From positions 1 to 64,000 of the forward strand of contig WGNB01000027.1 in the NCBI GenBank assembly GCA_016124795.1: a stretch of 64,000 bases of DNA, read 5' to 3'. Of the stretch, positions 55,228 through 64,000 are shown in pieces. Every line of letters starts with the position of its first letter. Position 1 is the first letter of the stretch. The notes beneath the pieces were generated by a model. The model searched no databases. It had not been told where the DNA came from and was given only the letters and a program-made list of their open reading frames with translations. This stretch comes from Rhodopseudomonas sp. (GTDB lineage Bacteria > Pseudomonadota > Alphaproteobacteria > Rhizobiales > Xanthobacteraceae). The position numbers and the translations under genes are program-made.

Positions 55228-57918
55228 ATGACCGGCACAGATAGCCAGCGAGCTTCACCCGACGCGCTGCTCTCGCTTGCCCGGAAGGAAGGGCGAGGGC
55301 GGCTCAAGATTTTTTTGGGTGCAGCACCCGGCGTCGGCAAGACCTTCGCCATGCTCACCGCCGCCCACAGCGAACGCGCCGGCGGCCGCGATGTCGTCGC
55401 CGGGCTCATCGAAACGCATGGCCGGCGCGAGACCGAACAGCTCGTGGCCGGGCTCGAAATGCTCCCGCGCCAGCCGATCGTTTATCGCAACCAGGTGATG
55501 CGCGAGTTCGATCTCGACGCGGCGCTGGCGCGGCGGCCGGGCTTGTTGTTGGTCGATGAATATGCTCACACCAACGTGCCGGGCAGCCGCCATCCCAAAC
55601 GCTGGCAGGATATCGACGAGATTCTTGAGAGCGGCATCGATGTCTGGACGACGCTGAACATCCAGCACCTCGAAAGCCTCAACGATGTCGTCCAGAAGAT
55701 CAGCAGGATTCGCGTGCGCGAAACCGTGCCGGATAGCGTGTTCGACAAAGCCGACGAGGTGGTGCTCGTCGATTTCCCGCCGGACGAATTGCTCAAGCGT
55801 CTGGCCGAGGGCAAGGTCTATGTTCAGGAAACGGCGGCGCGCGCCGTCGAGCATTTCTTCAAGCCGCAAAATCTGACGGCGTTGCGCGAACTGGCGCTGC
55901 GTCGCGCCGCCGAGCGGGTCGATGCCGCGCTGATCGAGCGCATGCAGGCGCAGGCCATCGAGGGACCCTGGGCGGCGGGTGAGCGTATCCTGGCCTGCAT
56001 TGGTCCGGACGCCAATTCGCCGGCGGTTGTGCGGGCCGCCAAGCGTCTGGCCGATCTGATGGACGCGCCGTGGATGGCGGTGACGGTCGAGCGCCCGGGT
56101 TCGGTCCTTGATAACGATGCGCGGTTTCGTCTCGACGAGGCGATCAGGCTGGCGCAAAGCCTCGGCGCGGAAACGCAGACGCTCGCCGGCAGCGACCTGC
56201 CGCGCGAATTGCTGCGCTTCGCCAAATTCGAAAACGTGACGCAAATTGTCATCGGCCGCTCGCGCTATGGGATCGTTAAGGAGCTGCTACGGCGCTCGCT
56301 GCCATATGAGCTGGTGCGGCGTGCCGAAGACATTTCAATTCACGTGATCACGCGGGAGAGCGAAGCGCCATCGCCGGAATGGAAGCGCGGTTGGAAAACC
56401 GTTTCGTTCAAGCCGGTGCAGTTCGTTTTTGCTGCGTTGGCGGTCGCTTGCGCCCTCGGTATCGGGGAGATGCTGACCTGGCTGACGCCCATCCCGAATT
56501 TGTCCATCGTCTTTCTGATGTCGGTTCTGTTCACGGCCGTGCGTTTCGGCATTTGGCCAGCGATTTTTGCCTCGCTGCTGTCGTTCCTCACCTACAATTT
56601 CTTCTTCATCCAGCCACTCTATACCTTCACGATCGCCGAGCCGTTCGAACTGCTGGCGCTGGTGATTTATCTTGTCGTCTCGGTTGTCATTGCCGCGATG
56701 GCCGGTCGCGTTCGTGATCAGTCCATCGTATCGGCCAACCGGACCCGGGCGATGCGCCGCCTCTATGAATTCACCCGCCGCCTGTCCGGTTTGGCGACCC
56801 AGGACGCGGTTGCTGAAGGCGCGGTGAGCGAAGTTCACGCCAGCCTTGGGCGCGCCGTTGTGCTTCTGCTGGCACAAGGCGATGACCTGATGCTGACCGC
56901 GGCGTGGCCGCCCGAAGACGACCTCGACCAGGCCGCGACCACAGCGGCCCGCTGGGCCTTCGCCCACAACGAACCGGCAGGCGCCGACACCGGCACGTTG
57001 CCGACCGTGCCGTGGTATTTCGTGCCGCTGCAGATCGGCGATAAAGGCCTGGGCGTGATTGGCATCGCCAAGGAAGCCGGCAAGGAAACCGGATTGGCGC
57101 CGCTCGATTCCGAGGCCAAGGCCTTGCTCGGCACCTTATCGGAGCAGGCGGCCGCGGCGCTCGATCGTGCTTCGCTCGCCAGGGAAATGGTCAGCGCGCG
57201 GACCGCGACCGAGACCGAACGCGTGCGCAATACGTTGCTTGCGTCGATCTCGCACGATTTCCGAACGCCTTTGTCGTCGATCCTCGGCGCCGCGACGAGT
57301 CTCATCGATTTCGGCGATCGGCTCGATACGGCCGCGAGAAAAGACCTGCTGATGCAGGTGAAGGAGGAGGCCGAGGGGCTCGACGACATGGTGCGCAATC
57401 TGCTGGCCATCACGCGTATCGATGCCGGCGCGCTCGAATTGCGGCGCGACTGGATCGACCTGCGCGAAATTGTCGAACGCATCGTCAGCGCGGCCCGGCG
57501 GCGCGGTGCAATGCAAGCCGTCACGGTCGATCTGTCGGCTGATTTGCCTCTGGTCCGCGCCGACGCCACGCTGGCCGAACAAGCACTCGGCAACGTGATC
57601 GCCAACGCTATCCGTCACACACCGGCAAATACTGCTATCAAGGTCGATGCCGTCGTTCGGGCGGACAACTTGTCGGTCCGTGTCACTGACGACGGCCCCG
57701 GCCTTGCCGGCAGCATGTTGCCGCGCATCTTCGATAAGTTCGCCATCGGCGAACAGCCGGGCTCCGCTCATGGCGATGGGCACCAAAGCACGGGTCTCGG
57801 CCTTGCCATTGCCAAAGGCATCATGGAAGCGCATGGCGGCAGTATCGTCGCTGAAAGTCCGGTGATGGCCGGCCGCGGCGCGCGCTTTACTCTAACATTC
57901 CCGCGGGGAGAGGGCTGA
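55228..57918 (+). CDS. kdpD: sensor histidine kinase KdpD
   Basis: 896 residues, the complete KdpD layout: N-terminal KdpD domain with Walker A GAAPGVGKTF near 31 and EYAHTNVPGSRHPKRW, a universal-stress-like domain (about 250-370), four membrane segments (about 395-490), a GAF-like domain, then the kinase core with H-box ISHDFRTPLSSIL near 674 and GLGLAIAKGIMEAHGG. Senses K+ limitation and phosphorylates KdpE. A GAGGAG ribosome binding site precedes the ATG, and kdpE starts 3 bp after the stop. Confidence 0.96.
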   Translation: MTGTDSQRASPDALLSLARKEGRGRLKIFLGAAPGVGKTFAMLTAAHSERAGGRDVVAGLIETHGRRETEQLVAGLEMLPRQPIVYRNQVMREFDLDAALARRPGLLLVDEYAHTNVPGSRHPKRWQDIDEILESGIDVWTTLNIQHLESLNDVVQKISRIRVRETVPDSVFDKADEVVLVDFPPDELLKRLAEGKVYVQETAARAVEHFFKPQNLTALRELALRRAAERVDAALIERMQAQAIEGPWAAGERILACIGPDANSPAVVRAAKRLADLMDAPWMAVTVERPGSVLDNDARFRLDEAIRLAQSLGAETQTLAGSDLPRELLRFAKFENVTQIVIGRSRYGIVKELLRRSLPYELVRRAEDISIHVITRESEAPSPEWKRGWKTVSFKPVQFVFAALAVACALGIGEMLTWLTPIPNLSIVFLMSVLFTAVRFGIWPAIFASLLSFLTYNFFFIQPLYTFTIAEPFELLALVIYLVVSVVIAAMAGRVRDQSIVSANRTRAMRRLYEFTRRLSGLATQDAVAEGAVSEVHASLGRAVVLLLAQGDDLMLTAAWPPEDDLDQAATTAARWAFAHNEPAGADTGTLPTVPWYFVPLQIGDKGLGVIGIAKEAGKETGLAPLDSEAKALLGTLSEQAAAALDRASLAREMVSARTATETERVRNTLLASISHDFRTPLSSILGAATSLIDFGDRLDTAARKDLLMQVKEEAEGLDDMVRNLLAITRIDAGALELRRDWIDLREIVERIVSAARRRGAMQAVTVDLSADLPLVRADATLAEQALGNVIANAIRHTPANTAIKVDAVVRADNLSVRVTDDGPGLAGSMLPRIFDKFAIGEQPGSAHGDGHQSTGLGLAIAKGIMEAHGGSIVAESPVMAGRGARFTLTFPRGEG

Positions 57919-57921
57919 CGC

Positions 57922-58611
57922 ATGAGCGCCAAGGCATCGGTTCTGGTGGTCGACGACGAGGCCGCCATCCTGCGCTTTCTCAAGCCGGCGCTGGAGGCCA
58001 ACGATTACGACATGGATAGCGCGGGGACGGTCGCCGACGCCGTCAAGAAGATCGCTAGCCGTCCGCCGGACGTCGTGCTGCTCGATCTCGGTCTCCCGGA
58101 CGGCGATGGTAAGGACGTGATCCGCCGCGTCCGTGAATGGTCGGACGTCCCGATCATCGTATTGTCGGCTCGGGAGCGGGAAGCGGAGAAGATCGAGTCG
58201 CTTGATTTGGGCGCCGACGACTACGTCAACAAGCCGTTCAACGTCGGTGAATTGATGGCGCGGATACGAGCGGCGATGCGGCACCGCCTGCAGCGAAAGA
58301 TGGAGGTGCCGGTGCTGCGCGTCGGCGATCTAGAAGTCGACGCCGTCAGGCATCGAGCGAAGCGATCAGGTGCCGAGCTTAAGCTTACACCCAAAGAATT
58401 CGAGCTTCTTGCATTTCTTGCGCGTCACGCCGGCCGGGTGATCACCCACAGGCAAATTCTTGCCGCGGTATGGGGCCCGGCGCATACGGAAGACACCCAA
58501 TATTTACGAGTCTATATCGGGCAGCTTCGTCAAAAGATTGAAGCGAAGCCAGATGAGCCAAAGATCGTGCTTACGGAGCCCGGGATCGGTTATCGGGTTG
58601 CGGATTTCTAG
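57922..58611 (+). CDS. kdpE: response regulator KdpE
   Basis: 229 residues, OmpR family. Receiver with VVDDE, the acceptor Asp in VVLLDLGLPDGDG, and KPFNVGEL; winged helix with LTPKEFELLAFLARHAG, THRQILAAVWGP, LRVYIGQLRQKIE and GIGYRVADF. Activates the kdp promoter in response to KdpD. Last gene of the kdp operon. Confidence 0.96.
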   Translation: MSAKASVLVVDDEAAILRFLKPALEANDYDMDSAGTVADAVKKIASRPPDVVLLDLGLPDGDGKDVIRRVREWSDVPIIVLSAREREAEKIESLDLGADDYVNKPFNVGELMARIRAAMRHRLQRKMEVPVLRVGDLEVDAVRHRAKRSGAELKLTPKEFELLAFLARHAGRVITHRQILAAVWGPAHTEDTQYLRVYIGQLRQKIEAKPDEPKIVLTEPGIGYRVADF

Positions 58612-58795
58612 CCTCCGGTCTCCGTCCGGGAATGGTCCAAAGCGGAATCAAATGGGCTATATAACTGAACTCGGTTTCTGACCTCTAGCGGGCTGAATTG
58701 CTCTGGTCTCGACCGATTGATAGCTGGCGAGGTTCCAGCACTGGGCCATTGTTGGCCCGCAAGGAATCTGCCTGTTCTTAAGGATCGCTGCGCTG

Positions 58796-59992
58796 TCAAC
58801 AACGCACCTGGGCCCAAGCCGGACGCTGGCGTACCAGGATTGGCCCATAGGCAATGGCGAACAGCAGGAAGCCGCCAAGCCACAAGGCGCCGGCGCCTTC
58901 GAGCAGCAACAAGTCGCCAGACAAAGCCGCGACGATGCGCAACACCGCCCCGACGAACACCAGCGCATAAATTGTCTGCGTCGCCGGCCCGGCCCGCAGC
59001 GCCTGACCGGTGTGGCCGAGAGAAGCCCGCGTCATGACCGCGAGCGTCATCAAGCCGATGGCGCCGGCTGTCCAGGCATGAATGCCGGCACTCGCCGGCA
59101 AGGTCGAGACAATCGACAAGCCAATGAGCAGGAAACCGAGCGGCAAGAAGGCATAAGCCACATGCAGCACAAGAACGAGGCGGTCCGCGGTCGCGCGGTA
59201 GCCGACCCAGCGCGCCAGACGAAAGATTTGCATCACGCCGACGAACAGCATCGCCCATCCGGTCGCGGCGGCATTTGGAAGGATGACCCATGCCCCGAGC
59301 GATGCGACCGAGAGCGCCAAGGTCGCGGCATCGTAACGCGAGAACGGCTTGGGTAGTCGGCCCGGATTGTTCCGCGACAGCCAGTTGTTGGTGAAGCTCG
59401 GAACAATGCGGCCGCCGACCAGGGTGATCAGCACGATCACCGCCGCCAGCGCCAGGCGGACGCTGTAATTCGCCGATCCGGTCATGAAGGTCTCGACGTG
59501 GAAAAGCATATTCGACGCCAGCAGAACCGTGACCACCACGAGAACGCGCAAGTTGCGCCAGTTCCGGCCAGCGACGATCTCGCGGGCGCAGACGAAAGCC
59601 AGCGCCGCCAGGAAGGCAACATCGATGATCGCGATGACGACCGGACCGAGACTCGACGAGGCGAGCATGGCGAGGCGTCCGGCGAGCCAAAGAAGCGCCA
59701 ATGCCGCCAATGGCACGCCGTTGACCGGCAAGCGACCGGTCCAATTCGGAATGGCGGTCAGCAGGAAGCCGGCAATGGCGGCGGCGGCATAGCCGAATAG
59801 CATTTCGTGGATGTGCCAGTCCAACGCGGAAAAGTCAGTCGAGAACGGCATGAGCCCGAGATAAACGGGCAGCCATAAGATAACGCCCGCCGCCGCCCAG
59901 ACCGCGGCGCTGAGAAAGAATATCCGGAACCCGTAAGAGAACAGCGCCGGGCCGGCATAGCGGCGGCGGCGTGCCAAAGCGGCATTCGTCAT
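58796..59992 (-). CDS. nnrS: NnrS family heme/copper membrane protein
   Basis: 398-residue polytopic membrane protein (about twelve segments) of the NnrS family, linked to nitric oxide resistance and denitrification. FSYGFRIFFLSAAVWA, WHIHEMLFGYAAAAIAGFLLTAIPNWTG-type segments, GRIVPSFTNNW and AGAIGLMTLAVMTRASLGHTG are family signatures. An FNR-type box lies 60 bp before the start codon, consistent with control by the neighbouring Crp/Fnr regulator. Confidence 0.92.
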   Translation of the reverse strand: MTNAALARRRRYAGPALFSYGFRIFFLSAAVWAAAGVILWLPVYLGLMPFSTDFSALDWHIHEMLFGYAAAAIAGFLLTAIPNWTGRLPVNGVPLAALALLWLAGRLAMLASSSLGPVVIAIIDVAFLAALAFVCAREIVAGRNWRNLRVLVVVTVLLASNMLFHVETFMTGSANYSVRLALAAVIVLITLVGGRIVPSFTNNWLSRNNPGRLPKPFSRYDAATLALSVASLGAWVILPNAAATGWAMLFVGVMQIFRLARWVGYRATADRLVLVLHVAYAFLPLGFLLIGLSIVSTLPASAGIHAWTAGAIGLMTLAVMTRASLGHTGQALRAGPATQTIYALVFVGAVLRIVAALSGDLLLLEGAGALWLGGFLLFAIAYGPILVRQRPAWAQVRC

Positions 59993-60051
59993 AATCGATA
60001 GTCCTAGCGGCGTTGCCGTAAAAGTCTGACGCCAATGATGCGGGCGCTACA

Positions 60052-60065
60052 TTGATCTAGATCAG
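60052..60065 (-). promoter_or_regulatory. FNR/NNR-type box upstream of nnrS
   Basis: TTGATCTAGATCAG matches the TTGAT-N4-ATCAA consensus in nine of ten defined positions. It lies 60-73 bp before the nnrS start codon. Confidence 0.7.
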
Positions 60066-60097
60066 ACGCCGGCCATGTGCGGCGCATGCCACGCGAC

Positions 60098-60790
60098 TCA
60101 GTCGTCCGCGTTTAGAATTGGCCTGGCGAACTCCGTCAGACGCGAGCGATCCGTCACGGTAATGGTAGTGCCACGACTGTGGACGCCATAGGACTCGAGC
60201 GCGGTTATGGCGCGTGAATAGCTTTCCGGCGTCATGCCCAGATACGACGCCAGTTTCCGCTTCTCGATCGGCAATTCGAATTCGTCGCGGCCTGCCCGCC
60301 GCGCTGAATTCAGGATCCAGTTGGCGAGGCGTTCGGTCGCGGTGAGCATACGGTCATTCTTCAACACGCGGGTGACACTGCGATACCGGGCGGCCAACTC
60401 GGCGACGATGCCGTGCGCGAATGCCGCTTCGCGCTCGAAGGTGGCGCGTACGATCTGCGATGGCACCATTAGGATCTGTGACGGCATTAGAGTGCGGGCC
60501 GATTTAAGCTGCGGTTCGTCGCGAACCACCGCGGCAACGATAAAGATCGAAATCGGATAGAGAATGTCGATCGTCGTTTCCACGCCGTCACGAGTCGCGA
60601 ACAAATCGACGGCACCCTCGACGACGACATGGAGAAAATCCGGCAACTCGCCTTCTCGGATGATCTCCGCGCGCGCCGGAAAGCGCTGTAGCATCGACAG
60701 ATCCATCATGGCGGCGAAATTCTGCTCGGACATTTCCTTGAACAGGGGTAGGGCGCGGATCGACTGGGTTTCGGCAAGGCGAACCGACAT
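60098..60790 (-). CDS. Crp/Fnr family regulator without cysteines
   Basis: 230 residues: a cyclic-nucleotide-binding-like beta-roll (about 25-125), a dimerisation helix and a C-terminal helix-turn-helix (KRKLASYLGMTPESYSRAIT near 180). The protein contains no Cys, so it cannot hold the 4Fe-4S cluster of FNR. It is more like NnrR/DNR/NarR types, which respond to NO or nitrate/nitrite. The ATG at 60790 is used because AAGGAG and GGAG precede it. A perfect FNR-type box lies 70 bp upstream, so it may also regulate itself. Neighbours nnrS and narK are likely targets. Confidence 0.87.
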   Translation of the reverse strand: MSVRLAETQSIRALPLFKEMSEQNFAAMMDLSMLQRFPARAEIIREGELPDFLHVVVEGAVDLFATRDGVETTIDILYPISIFIVAAVVRDEPQLKSARTLMPSQILMVPSQIVRATFEREAAFAHGIVAELAARYRSVTRVLKNDRMLTATERLANWILNSARRAGRDEFELPIEKRKLASYLGMTPESYSRAITALESYGVHSRGTTITVTDRSRLTEFARPILNADD

Positions 60791-60859
60791 TTGCTCCATC
60801 TCCTTGGGAACGCGTCTTGCCGTTCGACGCGGTACAGGTTTGGTATAGTACAAACACCA

Positions 60860-60875
60860 CTTGATATTTATCAAG
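60860..60875. promoter_or_regulatory. perfect FNR/NNR-type box between regulator and narK
   Basis: CTTGATATTTATCAAG is a perfect match to TTGAT-N4-ATCAA, extended by one base pair on each side. It lies 70 bp before the crp/fnr-type gene on the minus strand and about 150 bp before narK on the plus strand, and can serve both. Confidence 0.82.
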
Positions 60876-61023
60876 TCACAGACATCACTAAGTCAAGCCA
60901 AAGAACATCAAAGATCAATTCGAGATAAATCAGAGCGTTCACAAGTAGAGTTGATCCAGCTCAAAGAATATATCGGAGCAATGAGGCTTTCTCGTCCCAT
61001 CGATTTTCACGACGGGGCTTATC

Positions 61024-63765
61024 ATGACATCGCAAGCCGCAACGACCACGCCCGGCCAAAGTCGGGCGCTGTGGATGTCCACCATCGCTTTCACGGTTTG
61101 CTTTGCCGTGTGGACCATTTTCGCCATCATCGGCATTCAGATTAAGCAGCGGCTCGGGCTGAACGAGACCGAGTTCGGCCTACTGGTCGGCACACCGATC
61201 CTCACCGGCTCGCTGACGCGCATCTTCCTTGGTATCTGGACCGATCAGTATGGCGGCCGGCGCGTCTACACGGCGGTGATGCTCGCTGCTGCAGTCGCAA
61301 CCTTCCTGCTCACTTACGCTCACACTTATCTTCAATTTCTGACCGCCGCCCTCGGCGTCGGAGTCGCCGGCGGCTCGTTTGCGGTTGGTATCGCTTACGT
61401 GTCGCGCTGGTACTCGGCCGAAAGACAAGGCACCGTGCTCGGCATCTTCGGTGCCGGCAACGTCGGCGCCGCCGTCACCAAGTTCTGCGCTCCGTTCGTT
61501 CTCGTCGCCTATGGCTGGCAAGTGACGGCACAGGTCTGGGCCACGGCGATCGCGCTGATGGCGATCATTTTCTGGTTTACGACGAGCGAAGATCCGGTTG
61601 AGATGGCGCGTCGCGCCAAGGGTGAGCGGCCGCGCAGCGCCTGGCTCGAACTTGAGCCGTTGAAGAACCTGCAGGTCTGGCGTTTCTCGCTCTATTATTT
61701 CTTCGCCTTCGGTGGCTTTGTTGCGCTGGCGTTGTGGCTGCCGCGTTACATGATTGGCGTCTACAAGCTCGACATTGAAACAGCGGGCATGCTGGCCGCG
61801 GCCTACTCGATCCCGGCGAGCTTGTTCCGGGCTTACGGCGGCGTTCTCTCCGACCGTTATGGCGCGCGCCGCATCATGTACTGGATGTTCAGCGTTTGCG
61901 CGGCGATCGCCTTCATCCTGGCCTATCCGCCGGCTGAATACGTTATTCAGGGCATGAAGGGTCCGATCCAGTTTCATATGGCGACCGGCGTCGTCACCTT
62001 CACCTGCCTGATCTTCGTGCTCGGCTTCTTCATGAGCCTTGGCAAGGCCGCGGTCTATAAGCACATCCCGGTCTATTACCCGAACAATGTCGGTTCGGTC
62101 GGTGGCCTGGTCGGGATGATCGGCGGCCTCGGCGGTTTCGTGCTGCCGATCGCCTTCGGCGTGCTCAACGATCTCACCGGCATCTGGACCAGCTGCTTCA
62201 TGCTGCTGTTCGTCATCGCCGCTGGTTCCCTGCTTTGGATGCATCTTGCGGTCCGGCGTATGGAGCGCGAGGCGCTGGCACCCGGCCTGGAGAAACTACC
62301 GCAGTTCCCCGAAATGCAGCCGATCCACGAGGAAAAGCATGTCGGCGCTCTCGCTGGTCATGTGCTCGCCGAGTGGAAGCCCGAGGATCCGAAGTTCTGG
62401 GACGAAAAGGGTAAGGCCGTCGCCCGGCGCAATCTGTGGATCTCGATCCCGGCGCTGCTACTCGCCTTCGTGATCTGGATGGTGTGGTCGGTTGTCGTTG
62501 CTAAACTGCCGGCGGTCGGGTTCAAGTTCACGACCGATCAGTTGTTCTGGTTGGCGGCGATGCCGGGTCTGTCCGGTGCCACCTTGCGCATCTTCTACTC
62601 CTTCATGCCGCCGATCTTCGGCGGCCGGCTGTGGACCTCGGTGTCCACCTGGTCACTGATGGTGCCGGCGGTCGGCATCGGCCTGTCGGTGCAGTCGCCC
62701 GATACGCCCTACATCATCTTCCTGTCACTGGCCGCTTTGTGTGGTCTCGGCGGTGGCAACTTCGCCTCGTCGATGGCCAACATCTCCTTCTTCTTCCCGA
62801 AGGCGGAGAAGGGTAACGCGCTGGCGCTCAATGCCGGTCTCGGCAATCTCGGCGTCAGCGTCGGCCAGTTCGTCATTCCGCTGGTTATCACGACGGCGGT
62901 GTTCGGCTGGGTCGGCGGTGAACCGCTCAGCGCTAGCGCCACGACCAAGCTGTGGCTGCAGAATGCCGGCTTCATCTGGGTGCCGTTCATCGCCATCTCG
63001 GCGACCGCCGCCTGGTTCGGCATGAACGACATTGCCGCGATGAAGGCATCCTTCGCCGATCAGGCGGTGATCTTCAAGCGCAAGCACAACTGGCTGATGT
63101 GCTGGCTCTATACCGGCACCTTCGGCTCGTTCATCGGCTACTCGGCCGGCTTCCCGCTGCTCGCCAAGACCCAGTTCCCGCAGGTCGACTCCTTGAAATA
63201 CGTCTTCCTCGGGCCGCTGGTCGGCGCGCTGTCGCGCTCGGCGACCGGCTGGCTGTCGGACAAGTATGGCGGCGGCCGCGTCACCTTCTGGACCTTCCTG
63301 GTGATGATCGCGGCAGTGGGCGGCGTGCTCTACTTCCTCGGCATCAAGGACCAGGCCAACGCGTTCTGGGGCTTCTTCGCCATGTTCATGGTGTTGTTCT
63401 TCGCCACCGGCGTCGGCAACGCTTCCACGTTCCAGATGATCCCGACGATCATGCGCACCGAGATGCCGCGCCTCGAGCCCGGCATGTCGCTGGCCGATCG
63501 TCAGCGTCAGGCGGAAATGGAGTCGGCGGCGATCATCGGCTTTACCTCGGCAGTCGCGGCCTACGGCGCCTTCTTCATCCCGAAGGCCTACGGCACCTCG
63601 ATCGCGCTGAGCGGCGGGCCGGAAGTGGCGCTGTGGGGCTTCATGGCCTTCTACGTCACCTGCGTCGCTATCACCTGGGGCTTCTACACCCGGCGCGGCG
63701 GCCTGCTGCGCGATGTCGAACGCGGCAAAGGTCTGCCGCCCGCGGCCGCGCAACCCGCCGAATGA
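61024..63765 (+). CDS. narK: fused NarK1-NarK2 nitrate/nitrite transporter
   Basis: 913 residues, about twice the length of a single NarK, with about 24 membrane segments: two complete MFS units joined near residues 425-460. Nitrate signature motifs are present in both halves: [18 protein letters not shown] in the first and [19 protein letters not shown] in the second. The first unit resembles NarK1 (proton-driven nitrate uptake) and the second NarK2 (nitrate/nitrite exchange), as in the fused NarK of Paracoccus. It begins the nar operon and narG starts 17 bp later. Confidence 0.95.
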   Translation: MTSQAATTTPGQSRALWMSTIAFTVCFAVWTIFAIIGIQIKQRLGLNETEFGLLVGTPILTGSLTRIFLGIWTDQYGGRRVYTAVMLAAAVATFLLTYAHTYLQFLTAALGVGVAGGSFAVGIAYVSRWYSAERQGTVLGIFGAGNVGAAVTKFCAPFVLVAYGWQVTAQVWATAIALMAIIFWFTTSEDPVEMARRAKGERPRSAWLELEPLKNLQVWRFSLYYFFAFGGFVALALWLPRYMIGVYKLDIETAGMLAAAYSIPASLFRAYGGVLSDRYGARRIMYWMFSVCAAIAFILAYPPAEYVIQGMKGPIQFHMATGVVTFTCLIFVLGFFMSLGKAAVYKHIPVYYPNNVGSVGGLVGMIGGLGGFVLPIAFGVLNDLTGIWTSCFMLLFVIAAGSLLWMHLAVRRMEREALAPGLEKLPQFPEMQPIHEEKHVGALAGHVLAEWKPEDPKFWDEKGKAVARRNLWISIPALLLAFVIWMVWSVVVAKLPAVGFKFTTDQLFWLAAMPGLSGATLRIFYSFMPPIFGGRLWTSVSTWSLMVPAVGIGLSVQSPDTPYIIFLSLAALCGLGGGNFASSMANISFFFPKAEKGNALALNAGLGNLGVSVGQFVIPLVITTAVFGWVGGEPLSASATTKLWLQNAGFIWVPFIAISATAAWFGMNDIAAMKASFADQAVIFKRKHNWLMCWLYTGTFGSFIGYSAGFPLLAKTQFPQVDSLKYVFLGPLVGALSRSATGWLSDKYGGGRVTFWTFLVMIAAVGGVLYFLGIKDQANAFWGFFAMFMVLFFATGVGNASTFQMIPTIMRTEMPRLEPGMSLADRQRQAEMESAAIIGFTSAVAAYGAFFIPKAYGTSIALSGGPEVALWGFMAFYVTCVAITWGFYTRRGGLLRDVERGKGLPPAAAQPAE

Positions 63766-63781
63766 GAAGGACGAAAGAACA

Positions 63782-64000
63782 ATGAGTCATTTTCTCGATC
63801 GGTTGACCTTCTTCAAACGCGGTGACGAGACTTTCTCCGACGGTCACGGCATTACGACTCACGAAGATCGGCGCTGGGAGGACGGCTACCGCAAGCGTTG
63901 GCAGCACGACAAGATCGTGCGCTCGACGCACGGCGCCAACTGTACCGGTTCGTGCTCGTGGAAGATCTACGTCAAGGGTGGCATTGTCACCTGGGAGACG
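63782..64000 (+). CDS. narG: respiratory nitrate reductase alpha subunit (partial, 5' end)
   Basis: First 73 codons of the catalytic subunit of membrane-bound nitrate reductase; the gene runs off the window. The FS0 iron-sulfur motif is visible: [18 protein letters not shown] holds the His and two Cys ligands, and GIVTWE follows. N-terminus [11 protein letters not shown] is standard. The molybdopterin-binding part lies beyond the window. Adjacent to narK in the usual narKGHJI order. Confidence 0.95.
   Translation, partial: MSHFLDRLTFFKRGDETFSDGHGITTHEDRRWEDGYRKRWQHDKIVRSTHGANCTGSCSWKIYVKGGIVTWET

Overview
The window looks like the chromosome of a GC-rich alphaproteobacterium of the order Hyphomicrobiales (Xanthobacteraceae/Nitrobacteraceae-like). 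The evidence is a stand-alone F1 operon (atpHAGDC, without F0 genes) followed by rppH, a divergent polysaccharide deacetylase, ctpA and an EnvC-like gene, plus an orphan tripartite-tricarboxylate receptor, kdpFABC-DE with a tiny ORF ahead of kdpF, and a fused NarK1-NarK2 transporter. The genus assignment is inference from gene order and protein style; no 16S gene is present.

Layout. 88-5094: F1 ATP synthase operon with two hairpins between atpA and atpG, ending in a bidirectional terminator. 5157-9843 (minus strand): rppH, divergent polysaccharide deacetylase, ctpA and an EnvC-like activator. 10016-13689: a small catabolic module (amidohydrolase, Tat-exported solute receptor, divergent LysR regulator, dienelactone hydrolase) with a perfect 19-bp palindrome in the divergent promoter. 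13992-26357: a ten-gene plus-strand block with three membrane Hanks-type Ser/Thr kinases, four FHA proteins (two membrane-anchored, one fused to a VWA-like exported domain, one soluble), a PP2C phosphatase, an exported M48 metalloprotease and a small exported Gly/Ala-rich protein. This is the best candidate for a poorly described system: a self-contained phospho-signalling pathway that appears to sense something outside the inner membrane. 26384-27952: a glycosyltransferase-like gene on the minus strand.

28322-38913: an ECF sigma factor, then flagellar late genes (flagellin, fliD, fliS), then a pair that looks like the missing anti-sigma/periplasmic-sensor partners of the sigma factor, then flgD, flgE, two small unknown/chaperone genes, flgK and flgL. 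38929-46809: a two-component system divergent from a CpxP/Spy-like protein (a Cpx-like layout), followed by an outer membrane factor and MacA-MacB-type tripartite exporter. 46822-49353: a large HAD-domain protein.

49480-49524 is a 45-nt 3' fragment of a tRNA-Arg gene on the minus strand, the usual scar of tRNA-targeted integration. About 1 kb of apparently gene-free DNA follows, then kdpFABC-DE (K+ uptake), nnrS, a cysteine-free Crp/Fnr regulator, a NarK fusion and the start of narG (nitrate respiration). Two FNR-type boxes lie in front of nnrS and between the regulator and narK. If the tRNA scar marks an island end, its orientation places the island to the right, so the K+ and nitrate genes could be imported cargo; no integrase or intact tRNA is visible inside the window.

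No CRISPR array, rRNA, intact tRNA or insertion sequence was found.
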